Positions 25,424 to 33,697 of a stretch of 64,000 nucleotides of DNA are shown one piece after another. The translations under genes and the position numbers were made by a program. Numbering within the stretch: the stretch's first letter is position 1; every line of letters begins with the position of its first letter. Where the stretch lies: NCBI RefSeq assembly GCF_000315485.1, contig NZ_JH992941.1:248001-312000 (forward strand), in the 5' to 3' direction. The DNA is from Bacteroides oleiciplenus YIT 12058. Its GTDB lineage: Bacteria > Bacteroidota > Bacteroidia > Bacteroidales > Bacteroidaceae. The notes under the pieces were generated by a model, which did not search any database, was not told the origin of the DNA, and was given only the letters and a program-made list of their open reading frames with translations.

Positions 25424-25903
25424 TCAGGGTTCCCACCTCTCTGAATTATGATAATAATCATATCCACGAAACTCTTTCTTATATCTATCTACTAAAAACA
25501 TTATATCAAAGATACTATCAATAGGATAAAAATAGAAAGTAGAGTCTATTGAAATAGGATCTTCATTTGGCATACCATCAAGTGTTACTAATCTTAACCT
25601 AATTTTTAGACTATCTTGGTACTTCATATCTTTTTTACTAAGTAAAGCAACATTCATCCCCCAGAAATCTTTTATTTCATCGAAAGATTTAGGAACATCT
25701 GGCAAAGTGTCATTAAATTGTGTAAAATACGTACCACTAAATATCAAACTATCATTTAACCAAAGTTTTATATAATCTTGTCCATTACGCCCATTCCAAT
25801 TTTCACTTGGACTAGTGACTATAATAGACAGAAGTTCTTCTTGAGATTTCTGCTGGCAGGCTTGCATTAGGAAACCTATTATTATAAATGTATATAGTCT
25901 CAT
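25424..25903 (-). CDS. Hypothetical lipoprotein behind a truncated RHS tip (immunity candidate)
   Basis: This 159-residue protein starts MRLYTFIIIGFLMQACQQKS, a lipoprotein signal with Cys16. It contains no family motif I recognise. It is acidic, with a Tyr/Phe-rich C-terminal half (DSTFYFYPIDSIFDIMFLVDRYKKEF). Its start codon lies inside the last codons of a deleted RHS C-terminal cassette (25899-26100), the place where an immunity gene sits relative to its toxin. It is thus a candidate immunity protein whose cognate toxin tip has been lost. That role is inferred from position only. Confidence 0.6.
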   Translation of the reverse strand: MRLYTFIIIGFLMQACQQKSQEELLSIIVTSPSENWNGRNGQDYIKLWLNDSLIFSGTYFTQFNDTLPDVPKSFDEIKDFWGMNVALLSKKDMKYQDSLKIRLRLVTLDGMPNEDPISIDSTFYFYPIDSIFDIMFLVDRYKKEFRGYDYYHNSERWEP

Positions 25904-26100
25904 TTTGAATTATAGTATTTCTTTCATCAGCAACATAAGTATATTTATGTGTCACTCCATTAATGGTCAACTGTTGAGGCAAATGTAATGAATTATAAGA
26001 TATGTTAGCAATCTTCTTATTCAAATCTTTCATGAGACTACCATTTTTATCATACATATGATTAGGATTAGTCGTAGAACCTTTTCATGAAGTCATGGAA
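25899..26100 (-). pseudogene. Displaced, internally deleted RHS C-terminal fragment
   Basis: Minus-strand translation gives YDKNGSLMKDLNKKIANISY and NSLHLPQQLTINGVTHKYTY, nearly the same as the intact RHS protein (DNA at about 28037-28215). It then jumps to ERNTIIQNE, which matches ERNAIIQNE near the C-terminus of the same protein (27071-27097; 25 of 27 bases identical). Everything between, including the RHS core and most of the tip, is missing. Upstream of about 26050 the frame is further disturbed. It is a relic of a recombination event between RHS cassettes. Confidence 0.8.
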
Positions 26101-26149
26101 TTCACAAAGTTATAGTAGCATGAAAGTAGAAACAACTACATCAAATAAA

Positions 26150-26194
26150 GATTCCCTGTCTTAGTGAATAGTTTTTTTATTCGAAGACAGGGAA
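26150..26194. terminator. Hairpin terminator upstream of the orphan cassette
   Basis: TTCCCTGTCTT (26152-26162) pairs with AAGACAGGGAA (26184-26194), with a T-rich loop region. The stem repeats that of the hairpin at 25356-25388. On the minus strand it lies after the RDD gene (stop at 26283). Confidence 0.6.
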
Positions 26195-26282
26195 CACTTA
26201 GATTTGTGAACTAGAATTTCAACATTCAAAGCTGCAAATATGTTATCCAGCTTAACAGACTCTAAAAGAGATTTGAATAATA

Positions 26283-26660
26283 TCAGTAAGAAATATTTCT
26301 TTTTACCACTTTTGTATGTGCTACTTGGTCCCCTATACGCAATCCTGTGGAATTAAAAAGCATAACAAAGAATTCTATAGGCCAAATAATACAAAATAGA
26401 TTACGAAGCATACATTGAACTGGAGTAGCAACTTTTAGTGTTCTACTGTCAATTGTCTGAATCCCTACTATATATTTTCCAAAGCTCATACCATTAATGC
26501 AATCTTTAGAACACATAAACGTATATAGTAATGATATAGGGATACTGGATATTAAATCTACACTTGCATGTATAAAACATAATACAAAAAAAGAAAGATA
26601 AAAGAATAAAAAGCCGACTATGATATCAATAATGAATGCTATAAATCTTTTTGTTTTCAT
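26283..26660 (-). CDS. RDD-family membrane protein (immunity candidate)
   Basis: This is a 125-residue integral membrane protein with the RDD pattern: KRFIAFIIDIIVGFLFFYLS (Arg...Asp in the first segment), a second hydrophobic segment, then GMSFGKYIVGIQTID and a final hydrophobic stretch with MLRNLFCIIWPIEFFVM and a terminal GDQVAHTKVV, the conserved D. It sits two genes behind the RHS toxin, where immunity proteins are expected. Small RDD or multi-pass proteins do serve as immunity proteins in polymorphic-toxin loci, but here this is inference. The start could be 26672 (four residues longer). Confidence 0.7.
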   Translation of the reverse strand: MKTKRFIAFIIDIIVGFLFFYLSFFVLCFIHASVDLISSIPISLLYTFMCSKDCINGMSFGKYIVGIQTIDSRTLKVATPVQCMLRNLFCIIWPIEFFVMLFNSTGLRIGDQVAHTKVVKRNISY

Positions 26661-26734
26661 GGCACTGCCCAAAATTTTGTGTAAATAGAAAATTAGAGAA
26701 TATCTTTAATCTTCCAGGACGGAAGATAGCATTT

Positions 26735-26953
26735 CTAATCAAATAAAGATCTTACCCATTCACTGGGAATACCAATAAAATGGTCATAACCAACCACATG
26801 AGTACTTGTCGCCATTAATATTAGAAATGATATAACTATACCTATTACGATAATAGTCCAGATAATCCTATATATGCGAGGTTCTTTTTCTTCTCTTTCT
26901 ACCTTTTTTTTAGGAATGTAAATCTTTCTCGTAGGTTTCTTCCTTTTTTTCAT
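26735..26953 (-). CDS. Small single-pass membrane protein behind RHS (immunity candidate)
   Basis: This 72-residue protein has a very basic N-terminus (MKKRKKPTRKIYIPKKKVER), one transmembrane helix (IIWTIIVIGIVISFLILMA, about residues 30-50) and a short C-terminal part exposed on the other side (GIPSEWVRSLFD). It begins 3 bp after the RHS stop, so it is translated from the same mRNA. This is the closest gene to the toxin tip and thus the first immunity candidate. No family is recognised. Confidence 0.65.
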   Translation of the reverse strand: MKKRKKPTRKIYIPKKKVEREEKEPRIYRIIWTIIVIGIVISFLILMATSTHVVGYDHFIGIPSEWVRSLFD

Positions 26954-26956
26954 TTT

Positions 26957-29900
26957 TCAGTTTCCTTGTCTAAATTCAAATAATTCCGCTTTCCTTTCAT
27001 CTTCAACTTGGAAGTTTTCGGGATTATTCAAAAGTTTATTTTGAATAATATCTTTAGGTGATAAACCTATCTCATTTTGAATAATAGCATTTCTTTCAGT
27101 AGCAATTTCAATGATTTCACTTAATGATTTCCCTTCGAAATTTAGTTCTCCTAAACGGTTATTAATACTGTTTGCTTTTGATTCATACTCCATTTGTTGC
27201 AAAGCTATTTTGGGGTCTTTTATTGTAATATCTAGACTTTTGCTAACATGCCCATTTTCATTATAAATAACTGTGGTAGAAAGCTCAATCAATTTATTTC
27301 TAAATTCCCTATGATTATCTCCAAGCTCGCCTATAGCCGAAAGACGATTTCCCAATGTATTATTTCGGCTCATCTGTACTTTATTCCCTCCAGGTGTATT
27401 CATTACCAGTAAATAACGCTGTTCTTCCAAAGACATCTGCTTGCGTAATCCGACTTCCCGATAAGAAAAGCTTGTAGTTTCCCTATAAGATTGGGGTCTG
27501 GTTTCTCCGGGATAAAAAGCATAAGGATTAGCTCTACCAGCATTTCTGTATCCTCTTCTCACTGGAGGACGTATATTACGTACTTGGCATCCATCCGGGT
27601 CTATTCTATTTATCGGATTATTCCCACAATACGCATACGGGCTCAGTGCATAATATTTTTCCGCCAACGGGTCCATCGTTGTAAACCTCCCCAGTGCCGC
27701 ATCATAATGTCTTGCTCCATAATCCATCCAGTTCAGCCCATCCTTTCTTTCAAATTCCTTGCCATTATACTTATAGGGTTGCTCGTTTTGCTTCCCATCT
27801 GTAGTCTCTGCCATTGGAAGCCCGAAAGGATAATAATGGTTATACTGGATATGATAGTTGTTCATATCAATCACCGCACGGACATTACCAAGATGATCAT
27901 TGAAGTAAAAGTAATACGTACCACCCTCAATATAGCCACCTTCAACCAATATCTTTTTCAAAGAACCATTCTCATAGATAAGGTTACCTACATAGTCACG
28001 ATTGGTACTCCCTTGCACGACCTTAAGTTTTCTTCCATCAGCGGCATAAATATATTTATGTGTCACTCCATCAATGGCCAACTGTTGAGGCAAATGTAAT
28101 GAATTATAAGATATGTTGGTAATCTTCTTATTCAAATCTTTCGTAAGACTACCATTTTTATCATAGGCATAACCAGGGATAACAGCCGATCCTTTCTTAA
28201 AGTCATTGGACTCGGGCAGCGTGACAGTTACTGCCGCATCATCTACGTTTATCAGTTGGTTGCCGTTGTAGGTCATTGTCAGGTTATCCACAAGTCCGTA
28301 AACGCCGAGATCACTCTTAGCTGTGTTACCGTAGCGCTGCAAGGCTGTGATATTGCCATGCTTGTCATACGAATAGGCAGTATTATATCGCTCAGCATCT
28401 TTTCCACCGGAAAAGGTAGCGCTCCTAAGGCGTGACAGCGGATCATAACTATAAGTATATTTACGAGTCCTTCCGTCAAGCCTCCACTGCATGGAAGAGA
28501 TATTGCCATTATAATCATAAGTTAAGTCCTCCGCATGCTGGGAGCCAGTGATAGAAGTGATCCACGAACGTACATTGTACTCATACGTATCGGACAATGA
28601 AGATTGCCCGTTGCGGCTGTTCTTTTTCAACCGTCCCAGATCATCATACGTGTTGCTCACCAACGTAACAGCACTTTGTGAATTCAACTTATGAGTAATA
28701 GTTTTCAAGCGGTCCGCATGATCATAAGTATAGGTATAAACCTGCGTTTGCGTACTCTTTCCTGTTGCAGTATGAACATGTGTCATGGTTTGAGGTTTAC
28801 CTGTAAATGTATAGGTCGTAGTCGTTTTGTCATATCCTCCCAAATGATTGGAAGAAACGACTTTCTCCAGCCGCCCCTTTTCATCGTAATAGTAAACAGC
28901 GTATAGTTTCTTACCACTGCCGTCAAGCAAACAGGTTACCGTACCCGTCAATAGACCGCCTGCCGGATGACTTTCCTGAGGGAAGTATGACTCATTATCG
29001 AAACCTGCCAGACTGCGGAAACCATAGTCGTCATAGTAGTTAATGGTATGCACTACAGGAGAATAGAGAGCCATATTATGATTATATCCACTATTTTCCA
29101 GACCGGAAGAAATGACTTTACCATCATACGACCGCTTTAGTGAAGTCAACACCGCCGTCGAACTCAAAGAAGCGATAGAACCTCTGAATTCACAAATCCC
29201 CTGAATCACCGGACGGTTATCAATGTCATACAGGTGAAAGGTACAAAGTGCGGGACTTTGGGCTGCCTGTTCGGCATCCTGACTGGCAATCAGACGGTCG
29301 CCACGGTCGTACTCGTATCTTATCCAACCCGCACCGGGAAGCTTTTTCCAGATACAACGATTACGGTCGTCATACTTATATAAATAAGCATAAAGGGAAA
29401 GTGCATCCGTACTTGCTGCATTCTGAGTCCATGAACCCGCTATTGCGAGCGCATCGGCGGCCAGAGGGGGAAGCACGGCGCGCAAGTTGCCATAAGAGTC
29501 ATATACATAATAGGTATCATGATAGTCTGTTCCATTCTTTTGACGGGTAAGGAGCACTTGACCTTGCTTATTTTTAAATTCCAGACTTACTCCTGTACCA
29601 TCCTCATCCGTAGCACGGGTAACGTACAGTTCATTAGCCGGATAATTCACTTTCCCGGACTGAATGCTAATCTGTATAGCGTCACGGGTATCCGTCGTCC
29701 GATACCACCTGCAAGACAATTCTCCACTGGCTGCGTTGATGAGGTACTCGGTCTTCACACGTTTACTGTTATTATGCCAGTTCTGCCCCGGACCATACTG
29801 TTCCAATACACGATTCAAAGGAGAAGCCTCGTAAACAGGTTTTGAGTAAGCCTTGCTATCGCCATACAAAGAAGAGGATCGGGACTGAATGGTACTCAAG

Positions 29901-30220
29901 GAAAGCGGATTTCCATTGTTGCCCGAAGCCGCATTTACAGGAAGCCAGGAAGCTGAATTACGACCTGCGGCATCATATTCCTGATAAGTCACCAGATCGA
30001 GTTGACTAGGATTCATTCCCACTTGGACAGTCTGCCAGGGACGTCCTAGGTCATCGAAGTATTGGCAGGAAGTAATACTGTTGGATACCGAAAAACTGGT
30101 TGTAGAAGTGGTGGCAACGGTTGGAATGCTGGTCTTCACGTAGTTGTTGCTTCTGGTCTGCGCTTTCGGATGATGTAAAAAAGTGCAGAGTAGTAATATG
30201 AATAATAAATTTCGTTTCAT
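26957..30220 (-). CDS. RHS-repeat protein with DUF6443 N-terminus and polymorphic C-terminal tip
   Basis: The 1,087-residue secreted protein has a signal peptide ending HHPKAQ, then a DUF6443-like region (SITSCQYFDDLGRPWQTVQV). Many YD/RHS repeats follow (YDDLGRLKKNSRN, YEYDRGDRLIASQD, YDKHGNITALQRY), then the RHS core ending YGARHYDAALGRFTTMDPLA, YAYCGNNPINRIDPDG (to about residue 876). The last 210 residues vary as toxin tips do. This one is polar and helical (RLSAIGELGDNHREFRNKLI) with no nuclease or deaminase motif I can name. It is encoded 14 bp after the partner RHS gene. An alternative start at 30226 adds two residues. Confidence 0.88.
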   Translation of the reverse strand: MKRNLLFILLLCTFLHHPKAQTRSNNYVKTSIPTVATTSTTSFSVSNSITSCQYFDDLGRPWQTVQVGMNPSQLDLVTYQEYDAAGRNSASWLPVNAASGNNGNPLSLSTIQSRSSSLYGDSKAYSKPVYEASPLNRVLEQYGPGQNWHNNSKRVKTEYLINAASGELSCRWYRTTDTRDAIQISIQSGKVNYPANELYVTRATDEDGTGVSLEFKNKQGQVLLTRQKNGTDYHDTYYVYDSYGNLRAVLPPLAADALAIAGSWTQNAASTDALSLYAYLYKYDDRNRCIWKKLPGAGWIRYEYDRGDRLIASQDAEQAAQSPALCTFHLYDIDNRPVIQGICEFRGSIASLSSTAVLTSLKRSYDGKVISSGLENSGYNHNMALYSPVVHTINYYDDYGFRSLAGFDNESYFPQESHPAGGLLTGTVTCLLDGSGKKLYAVYYYDEKGRLEKVVSSNHLGGYDKTTTTYTFTGKPQTMTHVHTATGKSTQTQVYTYTYDHADRLKTITHKLNSQSAVTLVSNTYDDLGRLKKNSRNGQSSLSDTYEYNVRSWITSITGSQHAEDLTYDYNGNISSMQWRLDGRTRKYTYSYDPLSRLRSATFSGGKDAERYNTAYSYDKHGNITALQRYGNTAKSDLGVYGLVDNLTMTYNGNQLINVDDAAVTVTLPESNDFKKGSAVIPGYAYDKNGSLTKDLNKKITNISYNSLHLPQQLAIDGVTHKYIYAADGRKLKVVQGSTNRDYVGNLIYENGSLKKILVEGGYIEGGTYYFYFNDHLGNVRAVIDMNNYHIQYNHYYPFGLPMAETTDGKQNEQPYKYNGKEFERKDGLNWMDYGARHYDAALGRFTTMDPLAEKYYALSPYAYCGNNPINRIDPDGCQVRNIRPPVRRGYRNAGRANPYAFYPGETRPQSYRETTSFSYREVGLRKQMSLEEQRYLLVMNTPGGNKVQMSRNNTLGNRLSAIGELGDNHREFRNKLIELSTTVIYNENGHVSKSLDITIKDPKIALQQMEYESKANSINNRLGELNFEGKSLSEIIEIATERNAIIQNEIGLSPKDIIQNKLLNNPENFQVEDERKAELFEFRQGN

Positions 30221-30234
30221 AATCATTGCGGGTT

Positions 30235-33093
30235 TTATTGTTTGTAATTATATTGATAGGCCTCTATGATCTTTCCGTTATGGTCTTTCACGTACAACAA
30301 GCGTCCGAAGGCATCATATTCGTAGTTGGTCGTGGTACCATTAGGCATGATGAGTTTTTCCAGATTCAGGCCGGAATCATAATAGTAAGTCGTTATTCGG
30401 CTACCCTCAAGTGAATGGTTGTTTCTAAGAGCCTCTATTGCAGCCATATCTGCCGAAGAAGGAGAAACCGCACTTGTAACCCTGTCTATCAGCGTTTTCC
30501 CTAATGCACTGAAAGAACCGCCTTTTATTTCGGCAATGACACGCTGCCCTTTATGTCCCCATATATAAGATGTCTGTTCAAATTCACCGTCTTTAGAAAT
30601 ACCTGTAGGGTTCCCATAGTTATCATAGCCCTGATATTTGATACGAGGTTCATAATACTTTAGTTGCTTCACATTTTCTAGTGCAATATATCCTCCCCAG
30701 TCCTTATATCCGTTCACTATTTCATCCACAAGCAAATCATTCTTATACACCCTCTTTGTCAGCATTGGAGCAAACATATACTTCTGGAACATGGCGTATT
30801 GTACCGGGGTATCTGTACCATCCTTCCATACATCATAAGGATATTGGTAGCGGGTAGTAAGCGTACCACCATCCGAAACCGTCAGTGTTTCTTCGGTTAC
30901 CTGTCCGATGGCGTTATACTTGTAACGGGTAGTCCGGGTTGCCCCGTCTTTTAATTCAGCAGATTCTTTCACTGCATATTCGCCGCTAGTGATGTAATAG
31001 TTGTAGTAGTCGTGCAAGGAACCACCTATGGCAACTCCCCAGTTGCTATATCCCGGAGCGCTGAAAAGTTTTTCTATGCCTGTCAGCATAGCAGAACCAT
31101 CTACCAAGTGGGCAAAACGGGAAACTCTCAAGTTCATATGATCCTTCCGGTTCATCTCTTCATACACATTCTCCAATGAATACACCACATTACCATTGCT
31201 GTTCTTTATCGTTTTCCGAAGCAGTTTTCCGGATTTCCAGGTGTACGACCATAAGGGAAACTCTGTTGTATATCCTCTCCAGCTCCAATTATTAACATAG
31301 TCCGGAAAGTCGGTATATACATATTCAGTCTTTCCATAAACACCGGAGGAAGAGCCCACGTATTCCGTGATATAGGGATAGACGACTGAACTTCCTTGGC
31401 TGAAATAACTGCATTTTGGAAAAGGATAGTATGCCTTGGAAAGGGTTCTGTCACCAGCATCGTCTACAGGTTCGCCCGGTCTATTATAACGCCTTTCCAC
31501 GACGAGGGACGGAACCATGTAATCATTGAAATTCACCAGACGGATGGCACGGCCGTTCCCATCCCCGTTGTAACCGTACTTATACCATTTACTCTCTTGC
31601 AAGTTGCCGTCCGAATCATAGCTTTTTATCTCTGCAATACGCAGTCCCCCATACATCTGTCCATTGGCTCGATGAGGCTCATAAGTAAACTCGGAGTAGC
31701 CTCGGGTTGGATAAGTTATCTTCTTTAGAATACCCAATTGCATAGTGGATGCATTAGGTGTGCGGTTCATTCCGGGAATCTTCTGTCCATCGTTATATCC
31801 ATAGCGGGGCACTGTGAAATCGGGAACATAAAGTTGATTGGCGGAAGAAGCAGATGAAGCATTATAGTATCCCCAATAGTCGATACTGACATTACCCTCC
31901 GGTTTGGTACCATTGTATTCAAACTGGTAGGAATAGACAGAACTACCTGTAGGAGTGCAGAAATTAACTGCATTCAGATAAGCATCGTTGGTCTTATTAA
32001 GAGTAACGGTCTTCAATATGACATCACTGACGTTGGTAATCTCCATCTTCACCAGAGAATGTGACCTCTGGGAAGAATAGTAAAACTTTACTTTTCCGGC
32101 GCTGCTACTGATTTCTGAAAGCACAGGTGTTCTGAATTTCTTATAAGAGATGCCGGGCATTCCCCCTCCATAAGCGATTTCCGTAGTAACTGTACTGAGA
32201 TAATGGCTTATCTCTTTTATGATGTAGGAATAGTTCAGGATGGGACGGCTTACATCGTTTGCTTCACTTACACCAAAATACTTATATGTAAAGTTTACAG
32301 TCTCTTTGCCATCGGCAGAAACAATCCGGGTAAGGTAGTATGTACGGTTTCTGTCGTAATCATCTCCATCACCATACTCAAAATAGTACGCATTACCCTG
32401 CTCGTCTCTGGCAGTGGGGTAATAACCTCCTTCGAGGGTTAATGTAGAGGGTATACTGAACTTGTCCCCGTTACTCATTTCATAATACTGTCCGCTATGC
32501 CCTGGGAAAGAGAAATTAGAAACATCATATTCCGAATCACGAAAGTAATCCACTGTCTGGTTGGAGCCTTTATTCCCGTTCTCTACATACTCCAGTTGCA
32601 ATTGGTCAGAATCAGACAGGCCCGTCTTGTCATTGACAACAATATCAGATGCTTTCTTTACAAACGGAGATAATTCAGTGCCAATGGGGCGAGATATTCC
32701 CGTTCCCCTTGCACTATAACTTACCGTTCCTCCCGCCATCAGTGTCCAGCCATATCCCACTTCCATTGGCAGATCGTCATACTTTAGCCCCGAAGCATGA
32801 TATTTGAATTCGATAGGAATCTTGATGTCTTTCACTTCGATGGTATGGATGGGAATTGTAATATCCACAAGTCCGGTATACAGGTTCGTCGGATAATATC
32901 CGAAGCGGTCTACCATAGTTGCCTTGGGCGACGGAGTGGCCAGTTGAGGCAAAGAGGGCGCATTAGCCGACTGCCCCCATACAGTTGTCGTGCATAATAT
33001 GCACAGAATAAGTGCTGCTAAAATCTTTTTCGTAAGGGCACAGTTCGCCCGGGTGGTGCCAAAACGCACCACAATTAAATTGTTACTTCTCAT
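30235..33093 (-). CDS. RHS-repeat partner protein lacking the core tip
   Basis: This 952-residue secreted protein has an extended basic N-terminus before the hydrophobic signal (KKILAALILCILCTTTVWGQ). The N-terminal third is a beta-rich domain (GLVDITIPIHTIEVKDIKIP, YHASGLKYDDLPMEVGYGWT) common at the start of Bacteroides RHS/Tc-like proteins. RHS/YD strands follow (YKYNAIGQVTEE, YDNYGNPTGISKD, YEYDAFGRLLYVKDHNG). It stops without an RHS-core or tip. It is the first gene of a two-gene unit with the tip-bearing RHS protein and may form one shell or surface complex with it. Its promoter is at 33203-33210. Confidence 0.85.
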   Translation of the reverse strand: MRSNNLIVVRFGTTRANCALTKKILAALILCILCTTTVWGQSANAPSLPQLATPSPKATMVDRFGYYPTNLYTGLVDITIPIHTIEVKDIKIPIEFKYHASGLKYDDLPMEVGYGWTLMAGGTVSYSARGTGISRPIGTELSPFVKKASDIVVNDKTGLSDSDQLQLEYVENGNKGSNQTVDYFRDSEYDVSNFSFPGHSGQYYEMSNGDKFSIPSTLTLEGGYYPTARDEQGNAYYFEYGDGDDYDRNRTYYLTRIVSADGKETVNFTYKYFGVSEANDVSRPILNYSYIIKEISHYLSTVTTEIAYGGGMPGISYKKFRTPVLSEISSSAGKVKFYYSSQRSHSLVKMEITNVSDVILKTVTLNKTNDAYLNAVNFCTPTGSSVYSYQFEYNGTKPEGNVSIDYWGYYNASSASSANQLYVPDFTVPRYGYNDGQKIPGMNRTPNASTMQLGILKKITYPTRGYSEFTYEPHRANGQMYGGLRIAEIKSYDSDGNLQESKWYKYGYNGDGNGRAIRLVNFNDYMVPSLVVERRYNRPGEPVDDAGDRTLSKAYYPFPKCSYFSQGSSVVYPYITEYVGSSSGVYGKTEYVYTDFPDYVNNWSWRGYTTEFPLWSYTWKSGKLLRKTIKNSNGNVVYSLENVYEEMNRKDHMNLRVSRFAHLVDGSAMLTGIEKLFSAPGYSNWGVAIGGSLHDYYNYYITSGEYAVKESAELKDGATRTTRYKYNAIGQVTEETLTVSDGGTLTTRYQYPYDVWKDGTDTPVQYAMFQKYMFAPMLTKRVYKNDLLVDEIVNGYKDWGGYIALENVKQLKYYEPRIKYQGYDNYGNPTGISKDGEFEQTSYIWGHKGQRVIAEIKGGSFSALGKTLIDRVTSAVSPSSADMAAIEALRNNHSLEGSRITTYYYDSGLNLEKLIMPNGTTTNYEYDAFGRLLYVKDHNGKIIEAYQYNYKQ

Positions 33094-33202
33094 GTTATGT
33101 GAATTAATAGTTTAGTAAATAAAACAGACTATTCTGTTTTAAAGGTGAGCTTTTAATTTTTCAATTAATAGTTTTGTTTGTGTCCTAAGCTTAACGACCA
33201 TG

Positions 33203-33210
33203 CAAAGATA
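33203..33210 (-). promoter_or_regulatory. RHS operon promoter -7 element
   Basis: On the minus strand TATCTTTG matches TAnnTTTG and lies 110 bp upstream of the RHS start, leaving a long A/T-rich leader. Confidence 0.45.
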
Positions 33211-33325
33211 AGGCTCTTTTCATAATTCACCTACCGATTTCGGGGTAAGCGTTAATTTCCCTCCTCCTTTTTATCCTCCTCTCCTTCCGGTCCCCCTGTG
33301 GGGGAGTCATGAGGGGGTTATTCTT

Positions 33326-33372
33326 TGCTATGCTATTCTGTGCTATGCTATGCTATGCTATTCTATGCTATG
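33326..33372. repeat. Pentanucleotide microsatellite (TGCTA)n
   Basis: The 604-bp gap 33094-33697 holds no gene. Within it TGCTA/TTCTA units of 5 bp run for about 45 bp, including four perfect adjacent copies. They abut array B. Slippage could change its length. Confidence 0.75.
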
Positions 33373-33546
33373 TGTACTCAGAGTTACATTTTCAGGGATA
33401 TTTGTAGCATTTTCAGGTTTAAATGTTACAGTTTCGACTGGTGGGCCGGCGGTTTCCGTAAGCTTTATGGATATATTCCCAAAGCTTTACGAACGTATTC
33501 CTAAAGCTTTACTATCACGCTCCCAAAGCTTCGGGAATAAACAGGG
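33371..33546. repeat. 22-bp periodic intergenic array B
   Basis: Eight consecutive 22-bp rows can be laid out from 33371. AAGCTT recurs at exactly 33460, 33482, 33504 and 33526. Rows 1-7 end in T-rich blocks (acatttt, cattttc, agtttcg, gtttccg, tattccc, tattcct, gctccc), and a weaker 11-bp half-period is visible. Because 22 is not a multiple of 3 the array cannot encode a peptide repeat. It lies between the PUL terminator and the RHS promoter. Confidence 0.7.
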
Positions 33547-33612
33547 ATTGAGGGGCAAGTATTTCTGTCTGTCAGTGAATTTCCTGACAGAGATCGCTTG
33601 TTATGAAAGATG

Positions 33613-33651
33613 CAAAAAAGAGGGGATGTCTTTTCTCCGACATACCCTCTT
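33613..33651 (-). terminator. Terminator at the 3' end of the PUL
   Basis: On the minus strand AAGAGGGTATGTC pairs with GACATCCCCTCTT and is followed by T6, 46 bp beyond the GH30 stop. Confidence 0.75.
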
Positions 33652-33697
33652 AGCATAACTAAAAAAGCAAATTATGTTATCGCTTCAGATGAAGAAA

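Noticed and set aside
26957..33093. RHS genes as transposon-related sequence
   Set aside because: No transposase or terminal inverted repeats are present. The repeats are the in-frame YD motifs of RHS proteins.
30235..33093. Insertion of the RHS first gene as a broken N-terminal half of the second
   Set aside because: The second gene has its own signal peptide and DUF6443-like start, so the two are separate genes and not a frameshifted one.
33371..33546. CRISPR array
   Set aside because: Units are contiguous 22-mers with no constant repeat alternating with unique spacers, and no cas gene is in the window.
33350..33658. 102-codon plus-strand ORF in the gap before the PUL
   Set aside because: It runs through the microsatellite, the 22-bp array and the terminator hairpin, and 22-bp units cannot keep a reading frame.
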